Positions 46,026 through 54,022 of a DNA stretch of 64,000 bases are shown one piece after another; within the stretch, counting starts at the first letter, position 1, and each line of letters begins with the position of its first letter. The DNA is taken from positions 1-64,000 of the forward strand of contig JBMNSK010000001.1 of NCBI GenBank assembly GCA_050945155.1. Direction: 5' to 3'. The position numbers were made by a program, and so were the translations under genes. Below the pieces are notes generated by a model. That model saw only the letters and a list, made by a program, of their open reading frames with translations. It had not been told where the DNA came from and did not search any database. Origin of the DNA: JBMNSK01 sp050945155. GTDB lineage: Bacteria > Actinomycetota > Coriobacteriia > Coriobacteriales > Eggerthellaceae.

Positions 46026-46661
46026 TTAGCGAATAAAGTTCGTGTATTTTCGAGGAAGTGGTCGCTTCGGTAATTCCAAACCTGCTGCCTTTCCTGCGGC
46101 AAAAGACTTCAACATCCATGCCATATTATGTCCAATCTGCTCCATGATTTGCACGCCCTCTTCGTCCTCCATGATTTCTTCCGGCGTATTACCGTGAATC
46201 ATGTTCCAATACCGAGATGGGACTAAGGGCATATGAGCATACAGTGGATACTGGTTTAAGGTTGCCAAGGTCAGCGTTGTTCCGGCACGCCGAGCAGAAG
46301 TGATAATGGCAGCCGGCTTATATGCATAGGTGTCTTCGCCGTTATTTGGAACTGAATAAAAGACACGGTCCATGAACGACTTCATGCTTCCAGCAACTCC
46401 TGAAAAATACACTGGTACGCCGAAAACAAAGCCATCGAAACTACGGGCCAAGTCGTTAAACTCGTTTACTACATCATCGAAAACACAAGCTCCGCTCTTT
46501 TTGCAGTACTTGCAATCAATGCATCCCCCCACCGGCTTTTTGCCCAACCAAAAAACCTCTGAATCTATATCGTCTTGACGAAGCGTACGGCCGATAATTC
46601 CCAGCGCGGCGTCAACACACCCCTTTTTATGAGGACTCCCGTTCACTAGTAATACCTTCAT
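46026..46661 (-). CDS. NADPH-dependent FMN reductase/flavodoxin-family protein with Cys motif
   Basis: A 211-residue flavoprotein: FMN-phosphate loop 'LLVNGSPHKKGCVDAAL', an iron-sulfur flavoprotein-like cysteine set 'GCIDCKYCKKSGAC' at ~residues 47-60, and 'VFGVPVYFSGVAGSMKSFMDR'. Such proteins act as NAD(P)H:flavin or nitro/quinone reductases. GAGGAG lies upstream of ATG 46661. Divergent from malic enzyme. Confidence 0.9.
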   Translation of the reverse strand: MKVLLVNGSPHKKGCVDAALGIIGRTLRQDDIDSEVFWLGKKPVGGCIDCKYCKKSGACVFDDVVNEFNDLARSFDGFVFGVPVYFSGVAGSMKSFMDRVFYSVPNNGEDTYAYKPAAIITSARRAGTTLTLATLNQYPLYAHMPLVPSRYWNMIHGNTPEEIMEDEEGVQIMEQIGHNMAWMLKSFAAGKAAGLELPKRPLPRKYTNFIR

Positions 46662-46683
46662 GAGCTCTCCTCTCGCAAAAAAT

Positions 46684-46700
46684 ACACCACCAGATGGTGT
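46684..46700. promoter_or_regulatory. dyad in the FMN reductase/malic enzyme intergenic region
   Basis: Perfect inverted repeat ACACCA-CCAGA-TGGTGT, 23 bp before the reductase ATG. Possible operator; no regulator gene is adjacent. Confidence 0.3.
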
Positions 46701-46748
46701 CTGCACCCATTTTCATTGTATCGCGAATACGGGGGCGATAAGTCGTGA

Positions 46749-46757
46749 TGCTATACT
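46749..46757 (+). promoter_or_regulatory. extended -10 promoter of the malic enzyme gene
   Basis: TGCTATACT (TGn plus TATACT) lies 38 bp before the ATG at 46795. No -35 box is evident, as expected for an extended -10 promoter. Confidence 0.45.
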
Positions 46758-46794
46758 GACCACGGCAGATTCGGCATGAAAATTCGGAGGGATT

Positions 46795-47967
46795 ATGGAC
46801 TTCTACGAAGAGTCTCTTATTCAGCATCGACACTACCATGGAAAAATAGAAGTACAAAGCAAGGTTGCAATCGAAACGCCCCATGATCTTTCCGTAGCTT
46901 ATACGCCAGGCGTTGCTGAGCCCTGTAAAAAGATTGCTGAAGACCCAGAAACTGCCTATACCTACACCTGCAAGTCAAACACTATTGCAGTTGTATCGAA
47001 TGGAACCGCCGTCTTAGGGCTTGGCAATATCGGCGCCCTTGCTTCCCTTCCTGTCATGGAAGGGAAAAGCATTTTGTTCAAGCGCTTCGGCGGTGTTAAT
47101 GCCTTCCCAGTTTGTATTGACTGCAAAACTCCTGATGAAGTAATTGCAACGGTCAAAGCCATTGCTCCGAGTTTCGGCGGAATTAACCTCGAAGATATCA
47201 AGTCCCCGGATTGTTTTGAAATAGAGCGCGTGTTAGAGCGTGACTTGGATATCCCGGTATTTCACGATGACCAGCATGGAACCGCCATTGTCGTTACAGC
47301 GGCACTCATAAACGCCCTCAAAGTAGTCGGCAAGAATTTAAGCGATGTGCGCATTGTCTTAAACGGCCCAGGTGCTGCAGGCTTTGCCATTATCAAAATG
47401 CTTCTCTATGCGGGCGCGCGCAACATCATTGCCTGTGATCGACGCGGCATCATCATTGAGGGCCGCGAAGGCATCGTTAATCACAAGATTGAACTTTCCC
47501 AAATTACCAACCCCGATGGTATTTCAGGCGACCTCGCCGACGCTTTACGCGGAGCAGACGTCTTTATCGGGGTTTCTTCAGCAGGCATTTTGACCCAAGA
47601 CATGGTAAGAACTATGGCTCAAGACCCCATTGTTTTCGCCATGGCAAACCCGGTACCGGAAATCTCGTATGACGAAGGTATCGCTGCAGGCGCTGCTGTC
47701 ATGGGAACGGGAAGGTCAGATAATCCAAACCAGATAAACAACCTGCTCTGCTTCCCCGGTATCTTTAGAGGAGCGCTATCCGTCAGAGCACGTGATATTA
47801 ACTATGACATGAAACTCGCAGCGGCACATGCTATCGCAAGCCTTATCAGTGATGATGAGCGCAGGCCGGACTATATCATCCCGAGCGCCCTTGAACCACG
47901 GGTTGCCGATGCCGTAAGCGCAGCGGTCGCTCAAAAGGCAAAAGAAACGGGCGTCGCTCGAATCTAG
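46795..47967 (+). CDS. malic enzyme (NAD(P)-dependent, short form)
   Basis: A 390-residue malate dehydrogenase (decarboxylating): 'LSVAYTPGVAEPCKKIAEDP', 'TVLGLGNIG'-type loop as 'TAVLGLGNIGALASLPVMEGK', 'VFHDDQHGTAIV' (metal/malate), 'LNGPGAAGFAIIKMLLYAGA' (nucleotide) and 'FAMANPVPEISYDE'. It makes pyruvate and CO2 from malate. No C-terminal phosphotransacetylase domain is present. GGAGG before the ATG; the OxlT-like carrier follows after 48 bp. Confidence 0.95.
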   Translation: MDFYEESLIQHRHYHGKIEVQSKVAIETPHDLSVAYTPGVAEPCKKIAEDPETAYTYTCKSNTIAVVSNGTAVLGLGNIGALASLPVMEGKSILFKRFGGVNAFPVCIDCKTPDEVIATVKAIAPSFGGINLEDIKSPDCFEIERVLERDLDIPVFHDDQHGTAIVVTAALINALKVVGKNLSDVRIVLNGPGAAGFAIIKMLLYAGARNIIACDRRGIIIEGREGIVNHKIELSQITNPDGISGDLADALRGADVFIGVSSAGILTQDMVRTMAQDPIVFAMANPVPEISYDEGIAAGAAVMGTGRSDNPNQINNLLCFPGIFRGALSVRARDINYDMKLAAAHAIASLISDDERRPDYIIPSALEPRVADAVSAAVAQKAKETGVARI

Positions 47968-48015
47968 AAAATTTGCTATACAATGACATAGGTTAGCGCG
48001 AGAAAGGTGACCCCC

Positions 48016-49263
48016 ATGCCAGCCATTGGTAAATCTCATCGATGGATTTATGCAATAACCGCTTTCATTGTCTTGGTAATGCTCGGCCTTATCTATGCAT
48101 GGTCGCTTTTTATTGACCCGCTTGAAGCCGAGTTTGGCTGGACCCGAACAGAAACCTCGTTCGTCTTTACTCTCTCACTTATTTCATTCTCACTTGGCAT
48201 GCTGGCTGAAGGTGCCGTGGATAAGAAGTTTTCTCCCCACGTCACCACCGCACTCACCACCGTCTTTATTCTCATTGGTTTTATTGGAGCCGCCTTTACC
48301 ACCGAGCTCTACCAAATCTATATCACCTACGGCATATTTGTTGGTTTTGCCTCTGGCTTCGGCACCGATGCGGTCATGGGAGCAACTCTACAGTGGTTCC
48401 CCGACAAACAAGGCTTTATGTCCGGAGCACTTCTTATGGGTTTCGGCATGGGTGCACTTATCTTAAGCCCCTTTGTCACCATGCTCCTTGCTTCACTTGG
48501 ATGGCGAAACACCTTCCTCATTATCGGCCTTGTCTTTGGCGCGCTCATCTTGGTCGCCGCCATCATTATGCGAAATCCACCAGAGGAATTTTCGTCAGCC
48601 ATGCTACAGACAGCACGCGAGAAAAACATCGTCTCTGCGCATGATTTTTCTGCTCTTGAAATGATCAAGACCTCTTCGTTTTGGACCTTTATCATCTGGC
48701 TCATTCTGGTGAGCAGTGGTGGCCTTGCGCTTATCAGCCAAGCGGTTCCTGCAGCAGAAGATGTACTCGCTGGTATGAATATGGAACCGGCTGCTGCTGC
48801 GCTGCTCGCAACCGCAGCAATGGGTAGCATTTCTTTCTGCAACGGACTCGGACGCCTCATTAACGGATTTGTTTGGGACCGATTCGGATTCCGTGCCTCC
48901 CTACTTTGGATCTCAGTTGCCTTCATTGCGTCAATGGCCCTCAATGCTTACGCCACGATGACATCGAACTTCCCCCTTATTGTTGCCGGCTTTGTCCTGC
49001 TTGGTCTTGCCTACGGCGGCAATATGTCTTCGATGGCTGCTATGTGCGGAGGGTTCTTCGGAACCAAGTTTTTCACCATCAACTACGCAGTCGCAACCTG
49101 CCAAATGCTAATCTCAGCCACCATTGGCCCCATGCTTAGCGCAAGCCTACAGGAGAGCACCGGCAACTACCTCCTCACATTCTGGGTCTTCTTAGGAATT
49201 GCCGTGGTTGCCTTAATTGTGTCTTTCTTCATTCATAAACCGAAGCAGGCCGAAAACAGATGA
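48016..49263 (+). CDS. MFS transporter, OxlT-like (oxalate/formate antiporter family)
   Basis: A 415-residue 12-helix carrier: 'RWIYAITAFIVLVMLGLIYAWSL' and 'GWTRTETSFVFTLSLISFS' at the N-terminus and 'GLGRLINGFVWDRFGFR' are typical of the OxlT/YhjX group, which exchange organic acids. ATG 48016 has AGAAAGG 8 bp upstream; GTG 48007 is within that site. A TGCTATACA box lies at 47975-47982. Between malic enzyme and TetR, suggesting organic-acid transport, perhaps C4 dicarboxylate or its fermentation product. Confidence 0.9.
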   Translation: MPAIGKSHRWIYAITAFIVLVMLGLIYAWSLFIDPLEAEFGWTRTETSFVFTLSLISFSLGMLAEGAVDKKFSPHVTTALTTVFILIGFIGAAFTTELYQIYITYGIFVGFASGFGTDAVMGATLQWFPDKQGFMSGALLMGFGMGALILSPFVTMLLASLGWRNTFLIIGLVFGALILVAAIIMRNPPEEFSSAMLQTAREKNIVSAHDFSALEMIKTSSFWTFIIWLILVSSGGLALISQAVPAAEDVLAGMNMEPAAAALLATAAMGSISFCNGLGRLINGFVWDRFGFRASLLWISVAFIASMALNAYATMTSNFPLIVAGFVLLGLAYGGNMSSMAAMCGGFFGTKFFTINYAVATCQMLISATIGPMLSASLQESTGNYLLTFWVFLGIAVVALIVSFFIHKPKQAENR

Positions 49264-49904
49264 GTGAAACGGACAAGAAGAAAGCTAAAGACGATATAAA
49301 CCGCTACCGTTGCGGCAAAGATCGCTATGAACAGATTGTCAGTGCTGCCCGAGAGCTCTATGAAGACCAGGGTATCGCAGACACCTCAATCAGCGATGTT
49401 ACGAATTATCTCGGCATTACACGCAGCCTTTTCTACCACTACTTCGACGATAAAGAGGCGCTAACCGAAGCGGTACTTAATGACTATGTTGAAGACTTCG
49501 TTAATCTGGTGCATACCTGGAGTGGCGCACGGGATGTCGGGGCTGTTAGTGAGGCCGTTTCATGCTGTATCAAAATACTGAGGAAAGGTATTTTCGAAAA
49601 CGAACGGTTTTCGCAAGATAAGCTTTCTCAAAGTGAGGGAGCTGGGTTGTTCTTGAATTTCTCAGACCATGTCGTTGAGACGCTTGCCGTTCATTTCGCG
49701 CAGGCCACGTCAACGGTAAACGAGAAGTATTACAACCTCAAATCCGAAAACCTCTATGAGGTTTTCTACATCATCTTTAGTGGCATTATTGCCTATATGC
49801 GGCGTTATCCCGATGCTCCCGATGAAGTGCTTGAAGACCTCATTATTGACGCACTCCGTCTTACCTTTGAGGCAGAACCTATCAGAACTGCAGACCAAAG
49901 CTAG
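49260..49904 (+). CDS. TetR-family regulator
   Basis: A 214-residue regulator with the N-terminal TetR helix-turn-helix ('YEQIVSAARELYEDQG', 'GITRSLFYHYFDDKEAL'; ~residues 23-70) and a ligand domain. It overlaps the MFS gene by 4 bp (ATGA), so it probably controls that carrier and possibly the malic enzyme unit. Confidence 0.92.
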   Translation: MSETDKKKAKDDINRYRCGKDRYEQIVSAARELYEDQGIADTSISDVTNYLGITRSLFYHYFDDKEALTEAVLNDYVEDFVNLVHTWSGARDVGAVSEAVSCCIKILRKGIFENERFSQDKLSQSEGAGLFLNFSDHVVETLAVHFAQATSTVNEKYYNLKSENLYEVFYIIFSGIIAYMRRYPDAPDEVLEDLIIDALRLTFEAEPIRTADQS

Positions 49905-50020
49905 CCTTTTGCCGCTTCTCTGTTCCCAAGAAATATTCTGTTGAAAAGCAGGATGGGTACCCTACAATAGTCTCCAAAAGAGGCATGCATATAGGTTCCA
50001 ATTTTCATGGGAGGATACAC

Positions 50021-50491
50021 ATGCAACACGAGATGCGCAGAGCAAAGCGCGCGTTATCTGAGGAAGAAGCAAGAGAAATTCTTGAAGAGGGTATATACGG
50101 TGTTCTTTCCACCGTTGACCTCGATGGTGAACCATATGGAACGCCCATTAGCTATGTCGTTGTTGACGGGAAAATCTATTTTCACAGTACTAACCAAGGG
50201 GGTCATAAAGTCTCGAACCTCGAAGCAAACCCGCTTGCGTGCTTTACCGTTGTTGATGGAGTTGAAACGCTTCCTTCAAAGTTTTCAAGTCTCTATCAAT
50301 CTGCCATTGCTTTCGGTACGGTGAAACCGGTCGAAGATGAAAACAAAAAAGAGGCAGCTCTCTTAGCGCTTCTGGAAAAGTATTCAGCGGACTTCATCGA
50401 AACGGGTAAAAAATATCTTGCCGCTATGCGTGATAAAACACTCGTATATGAGTTCGAAATAGACCGCATTACGGGAAAATCTAACAGGTAG
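50021..50491 (+). CDS. pyridoxamine 5'-phosphate oxidase-family protein (NimA-like)
   Basis: A 156-residue split-barrel flavin-binding protein: 'EMRRAKRALSEEEAREIL', 'YGVLSTVDLDGEPYGTPISY' and 'YFHSTNQGGHKVSNLEANP' match nitroimidazole-reductase NimA/PNPOx-like proteins. Likely an FMN- or F420-type reductase. GGGAGGA lies before ATG 50021. Confidence 0.9.
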   Translation: MQHEMRRAKRALSEEEAREILEEGIYGVLSTVDLDGEPYGTPISYVVVDGKIYFHSTNQGGHKVSNLEANPLACFTVVDGVETLPSKFSSLYQSAIAFGTVKPVEDENKKEAALLALLEKYSADFIETGKKYLAAMRDKTLVYEFEIDRITGKSNR

Positions 50492-50505
50492 TAGAGGTAG
50501 CCACG

Positions 50506-50877
50506 GTGGCTAAACATCAGCGACAGGTAGACAACCTAAAAGTACAGCAGACGCCTTCAAAGAAAACGCGAGGCGCCCATGCTGCCACCAAAAATAACAA
50601 AGCTACCAGGCCTCTTGCGCAGAGTTCAAGAGCAGGACTTCATAAAAGACGCGGCTTTAATGCTAGGAAGTGGATTATTATCCTCATTGCCGCCTACCTG
50701 ATTCTTATGGCTCTTATCTTTCTTATTGGCCTTCTTATGAATGCTCAAGGCGTGTCATCGGCCATCAGCAACTTTAGCTTTGTACTGTCAATCCTAAGCC
50801 TGATAGCTCCCGTATATATTCTCTTGGTCTTTTTCCTCTGTTTAACAAAACAAAAGAACAGCCAGAAATCGTACTGA
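50506..50877 (+). CDS. small membrane protein, unknown
   Basis: A 123-residue protein with a basic, Gln/Lys/Thr-rich N-terminal ~50 residues and two membrane helices (~56-77, ~86-115), ending in a basic tail. GTG start with GAGGTAGCC upstream; 14 bp after the NimA-like gene. No family recognised. Alternative: non-expressed frame, but the two clear helices argue for a real gene. Confidence 0.7.
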   Translation: MAKHQRQVDNLKVQQTPSKKTRGAHAATKNNKATRPLAQSSRAGLHKRRGFNARKWIIILIAAYLILMALIFLIGLLMNAQGVSSAISNFSFVLSILSLIAPVYILLVFFLCLTKQKNSQKSY

Positions 50878-50999
50878 GAGACGCTGGTAGAAAGTCAACG
50901 ATATACGGCAGGCATACATGAGCCACCGTGGTTTTTTCCTACCCCTTAAGCATGGCAGATGCACTCAGCCTATGGTTTCGCGCGCAGACTTTAGTCGTC

Positions 51000-52199
51000 C
51001 TAGTTTTTTCTGCGCAACGATTCAATAGGAATAATTTTTCCTTGTCCTTTGTTTACTTCCTCGGACAGATGAGCAAGCTCTGACTTAAGACTATCTGCGA
51101 CCGGCATGGTGAATTCCTTAAAACCGGTAATCTCCCTAAAGACTGATATGTTTTCGGGGTCTTCAGACTGCGCAACGGAGTGGAAAAACGCCGAGAAATA
51201 CTTCATGGTCATGGCAAAGCTATCAGTTTCATTTATCTTTGCTAAGCTTAACCGAATTGCAATCTCGTTTCTTGAACCTGGGTTCATGACAAGATCAGCA
51301 ATATCTGCAAGGCAGGAACAGACTTTCACGAAGTCGTCATAGGGGGCTTCTGACTGAAGGTAGTCAGTTAGCCGCACACTAAGCCTTCCTATTGCACCTT
51401 GCGTTGATGTTCTATTAATACGTAGAGCATAAGAGTCGTTCTTACGTGGTCCGAAAAGACTAAACGGAGCATGATAGGCCAAAGGCTCTCTGAGATTAGG
51501 GCCTAAGATAAACAGTCTTTGAGGTTGGGGTGCAACAGGATTTAAGAGTCCGTTCACGTAATCATTGTCGAGCGCATAGGCCGTTATCTTATGCGCGTAC
51601 TTATCTATTTCCTCTTGGTAGGTAGACAAAAATTCGCGGGAGAACCCTTGCCCGTCGAAACTTACGACACTTTGTATATCCTCGCCAGCACGAATACCTA
51701 AGTACTGAGCTTTGTTTCCGCCCTTGGAATGGCCGGAGACGGTAATGCTTCTATATTTCTTTGGCAAAACCTGATTTTTAAACCAAGAAAGCGCTGATAG
51801 CTGCTGGTCGCTGTCAGCGAGGAAGGCAGCATAGCAATCGTCACGCCACTCGCCATCCCCGGTACCGGAGAAAATGACATAAGCATTGCTTAAAGAGTCA
51901 GAGAAGCAAGCCATTTTCCCATCATGCGCATCGTGGTGATACAAATCCATAACCAAGGTATTCAGACGGGTGTCTCTCCGAATGGCATCGATGATTGCAA
52001 ACCACTCCTCATAGGTCATCATTTCAGACCCCAAGTCATGCATGCAAGCTCGTTCTTTGGCCATAAAGCGTTTAAGGCCGCTGTCAACTTCTTGGGTCAG
52101 TTGGTCAACCGTCATACCGCTGCGCACAGAAGCTTCCCGGTCAAAACAGTAGATAAGAGTATCGAGCAGTAGAATCTGGCTATCTATCAAAGAAGACAT
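51000..52199 (-). CDS. Mbeg1-like alpha/beta hydrolase (DUF2974)
   Basis: A 399-residue protein: the nucleophile elbow 'VSGHSKGGNKAQYLGIRA' (Ser in GHSKG), 'YVIFSGTGDGEWRDDCYAA' and 'VVSFDGQGFSREF' match DUF2974/Mbeg1-like lipase-fold proteins. No signal peptide is seen. Substrate not known. Confidence 0.88.
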   Translation of the reverse strand: MSSLIDSQILLLDTLIYCFDREASVRSGMTVDQLTQEVDSGLKRFMAKERACMHDLGSEMMTYEEWFAIIDAIRRDTRLNTLVMDLYHHDAHDGKMACFSDSLSNAYVIFSGTGDGEWRDDCYAAFLADSDQQLSALSWFKNQVLPKKYRSITVSGHSKGGNKAQYLGIRAGEDIQSVVSFDGQGFSREFLSTYQEEIDKYAHKITAYALDNDYVNGLLNPVAPQPQRLFILGPNLREPLAYHAPFSLFGPRKNDSYALRINRTSTQGAIGRLSVRLTDYLQSEAPYDDFVKVCSCLADIADLVMNPGSRNEIAIRLSLAKINETDSFAMTMKYFSAFFHSVAQSEDPENISVFREITGFKEFTMPVADSLKSELAHLSEEVNKGQGKIIPIESLRRKN

Positions 52200-52290
52200 A
52201 CCCCTAGGCTTCCTTTCTCCGCTTTTTATATCCTAACGCAATACGTAATTGCGCAAGGCAAAAGACCGGGCAATTTATAGTTGGAAAATG

Positions 52291-52343
52291 CCTCTAGTTT
52301 TTGAGACGCATAAGCGATATTCCCAACCCGGAAACCCTAGAGG
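52291..52343. other. structured intergenic element
   Basis: CCTCTAG and CTAGAGG (7-bp stem) enclose a 39-nt spacer, between the FrnE-like and DUF2974 genes. On the minus strand the stem is followed by CATTTTCC, so it may act as a weak terminator. Confidence 0.3.
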
Positions 52344-52397
52344 TGCAGTTTGAGCCTTTTCACGCAGCCATAGAGATATCTTTGCGGTACGGGAAGT

Positions 52398-53075
52398 CTA
52401 TGAGGCGTCTTTTTTAAGCAGGTCCTTAACCGCCACGTCGGGATGCGAAGCAAGATAGGCCTTTGCCACCATAAAGCGGACATCGTCATAGGGTTGCGCT
52501 CCGCTCATCGAATAGGTGTTGTTAATGACGTAAAACGGAGCGGAGTCGATTTTATTCATCACCGCTTGCGTTTCGTCAACACGAACCTCACGCTCGAAGG
52601 CCCGTGACGACAAAACGTCGCGTACCTCCTGCTCGTCAAGGCCCTCACTTGTAGCAAGCTCGACAAGAGTTTCTGGGTCGTTTAATACCAAATTGCGCTC
52701 AAACATAGCGCGCATGAAGGTAAAACCAAGGTCGGCATGACCCTGTGTCTTTGCAAACTGGAAAAGCCTGTGAGCATCAAAGGATGAGCAGCTTACCGCT
52801 GTCATGAAGTTGAAGGGAATCCCGTCACTTTGTGCCATATCGTTCATTTCATCAAGCTGCTGAAAAGTCTGCATATCATCTAAGCTACTTAGACGGCTAA
52901 AGTCTTCCATGAAGGCAACTCGCTTATCAGCGTGCGCATAGGGGTCAAGCTCAAAACTCTTCATTTCTAATTCAACCGGTTCGTCAATATTGAGTGAGTC
53001 AAGAGCTTTTAAGAGGCGCATCGCACCGAGATAACTGTGGGGACAAACAAAGTCAGACCAAAAGGTAATGTGCAT
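52398..53075 (-). CDS. DsbA-family oxidoreductase (FrnE-like)
   Basis: A 225-residue thioredoxin-fold protein of the FrnE/2-hydroxychromene-2-carboxylate isomerase-like DsbA group: 'FWSDFVCPHSYLGAMRLLK' has CPHS in place of the CxxC active site, and 'SMSGAQPYDDVRFM' has the cis-Pro-like region. It probably acts as a cytoplasmic thiol isomerase or glutathione-type enzyme. Confidence 0.9.
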   Translation of the reverse strand: MHITFWSDFVCPHSYLGAMRLLKALDSLNIDEPVELEMKSFELDPYAHADKRVAFMEDFSRLSSLDDMQTFQQLDEMNDMAQSDGIPFNFMTAVSCSSFDAHRLFQFAKTQGHADLGFTFMRAMFERNLVLNDPETLVELATSEGLDEQEVRDVLSSRAFEREVRVDETQAVMNKIDSAPFYVINNTYSMSGAQPYDDVRFMVAKAYLASHPDVAVKDLLKKDAS

Positions 53076-53157
53076 GCTCGAATCGCCTTTCTGAGTGTTC
53101 CTTTGAAATTTCTTGTGCTTAGGCTACGACATTCGCGTAAGTTTCGCCACTGACACC

Positions 53158-53772
53158 TTAAGAGCGGTGGGCCTTAAAGCGGGCAATGAGGTCAACGCGC
53201 GGCTCATTCCCATGAAGGGCACGCCACATGGGTGGGCCATGTCGGTCCACCATCATAACGGACAGGAATAAAACGAGAACGATGACGGTGAATTCGGCAT
53301 TCGTAATGATAGAAATAGCAAGGTATGACAAAGGAATAGCGGGAGCGCCAAAGCAGAGATACTTCGTAAGAAGTACCACAAGAAAGCCAATAAGGCAGGC
53401 AACGGTACCCCAGAACGGGTCATAAATGATAAGCGTCGAGCAAGTGGTTGTGACGCCTTTACCACCCTTAAACTTCGTCCAAAACGGTGCATTGTGTCCG
53501 ATGGTCACTCCGCAACCAACCCAGAGAAAAATGATGCGATCATAACCGGGAAAAATAGAAGCGGCAATAAGACATGGAATGAGAGTTTTAAGAATATCTC
53601 CCAGAAGTACGACAAAGGCATACTTCGCGCCAAACAAGGAACCAATATTGGCCATGCCAGGGTTCTTTGTTCCTATATCACGTGCCCACTTCCCGGTCTT
53701 CAAACGCGCGACAAGATCGGCCGTAAGAAAACAACCAAAAAGATATCCGAGAATGAGGCAAGTAAGTTCCAT
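53158..53772 (-). CDS. plsY: glycerol-3-phosphate acyltransferase PlsY
   Basis: A 204-residue, five-helix membrane enzyme: 'SGSIPTAYL'-equivalent 'LILGYLFGCFLTADLVARL', 'GTKNPGMANIG' and the catalytic 'GHNAPFWTKFKGGKGVTTT' are PlsY motifs. It transfers an acyl group from acyl-phosphate to glycerol-3-phosphate for phospholipids. NPGMANIG and GVTTTCS differ slightly from the standard NPGATN and GVAT. Start 53772 gives a normal PlsY length; 53799 and 53856 are longer options. Confidence 0.9.
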   Translation of the reverse strand: MELTCLILGYLFGCFLTADLVARLKTGKWARDIGTKNPGMANIGSLFGAKYAFVVLLGDILKTLIPCLIAASIFPGYDRIIFLWVGCGVTIGHNAPFWTKFKGGKGVTTTCSTLIIYDPFWGTVACLIGFLVVLLTKYLCFGAPAIPLSYLAISIITNAEFTVIVLVLFLSVMMVDRHGPPMWRALHGNEPRVDLIARFKAHRS

Positions 53773-54022
53773 GAGCCACTGCTTTCCTTTCTCCCTCATA
53801 CTACACGTTTGCACAGGCCTCGAAGCGACTAAGTTTCCCAAGAAAAAATCCCGCATGGTCTTTTCAAAAGAAATTCACTTACCAAAAGAGAAATTCTGAT
53901 TTAAAATCTTTTGGTCAACGCGTGGTCTCTTTGACGTAAATCCAGTTGAGGCGGCCACTGTCATGCACTTGCATGTTCATGTATGGCTGCTTCAAACCAA
54001 ACGAGTAGAGGATAGCTAGGAC

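Noticed and set aside
48327..48944. 205-codon minus-strand frame
   Set aside because: Antisense shadow of the OxlT-like carrier; composition is unlike a real protein.
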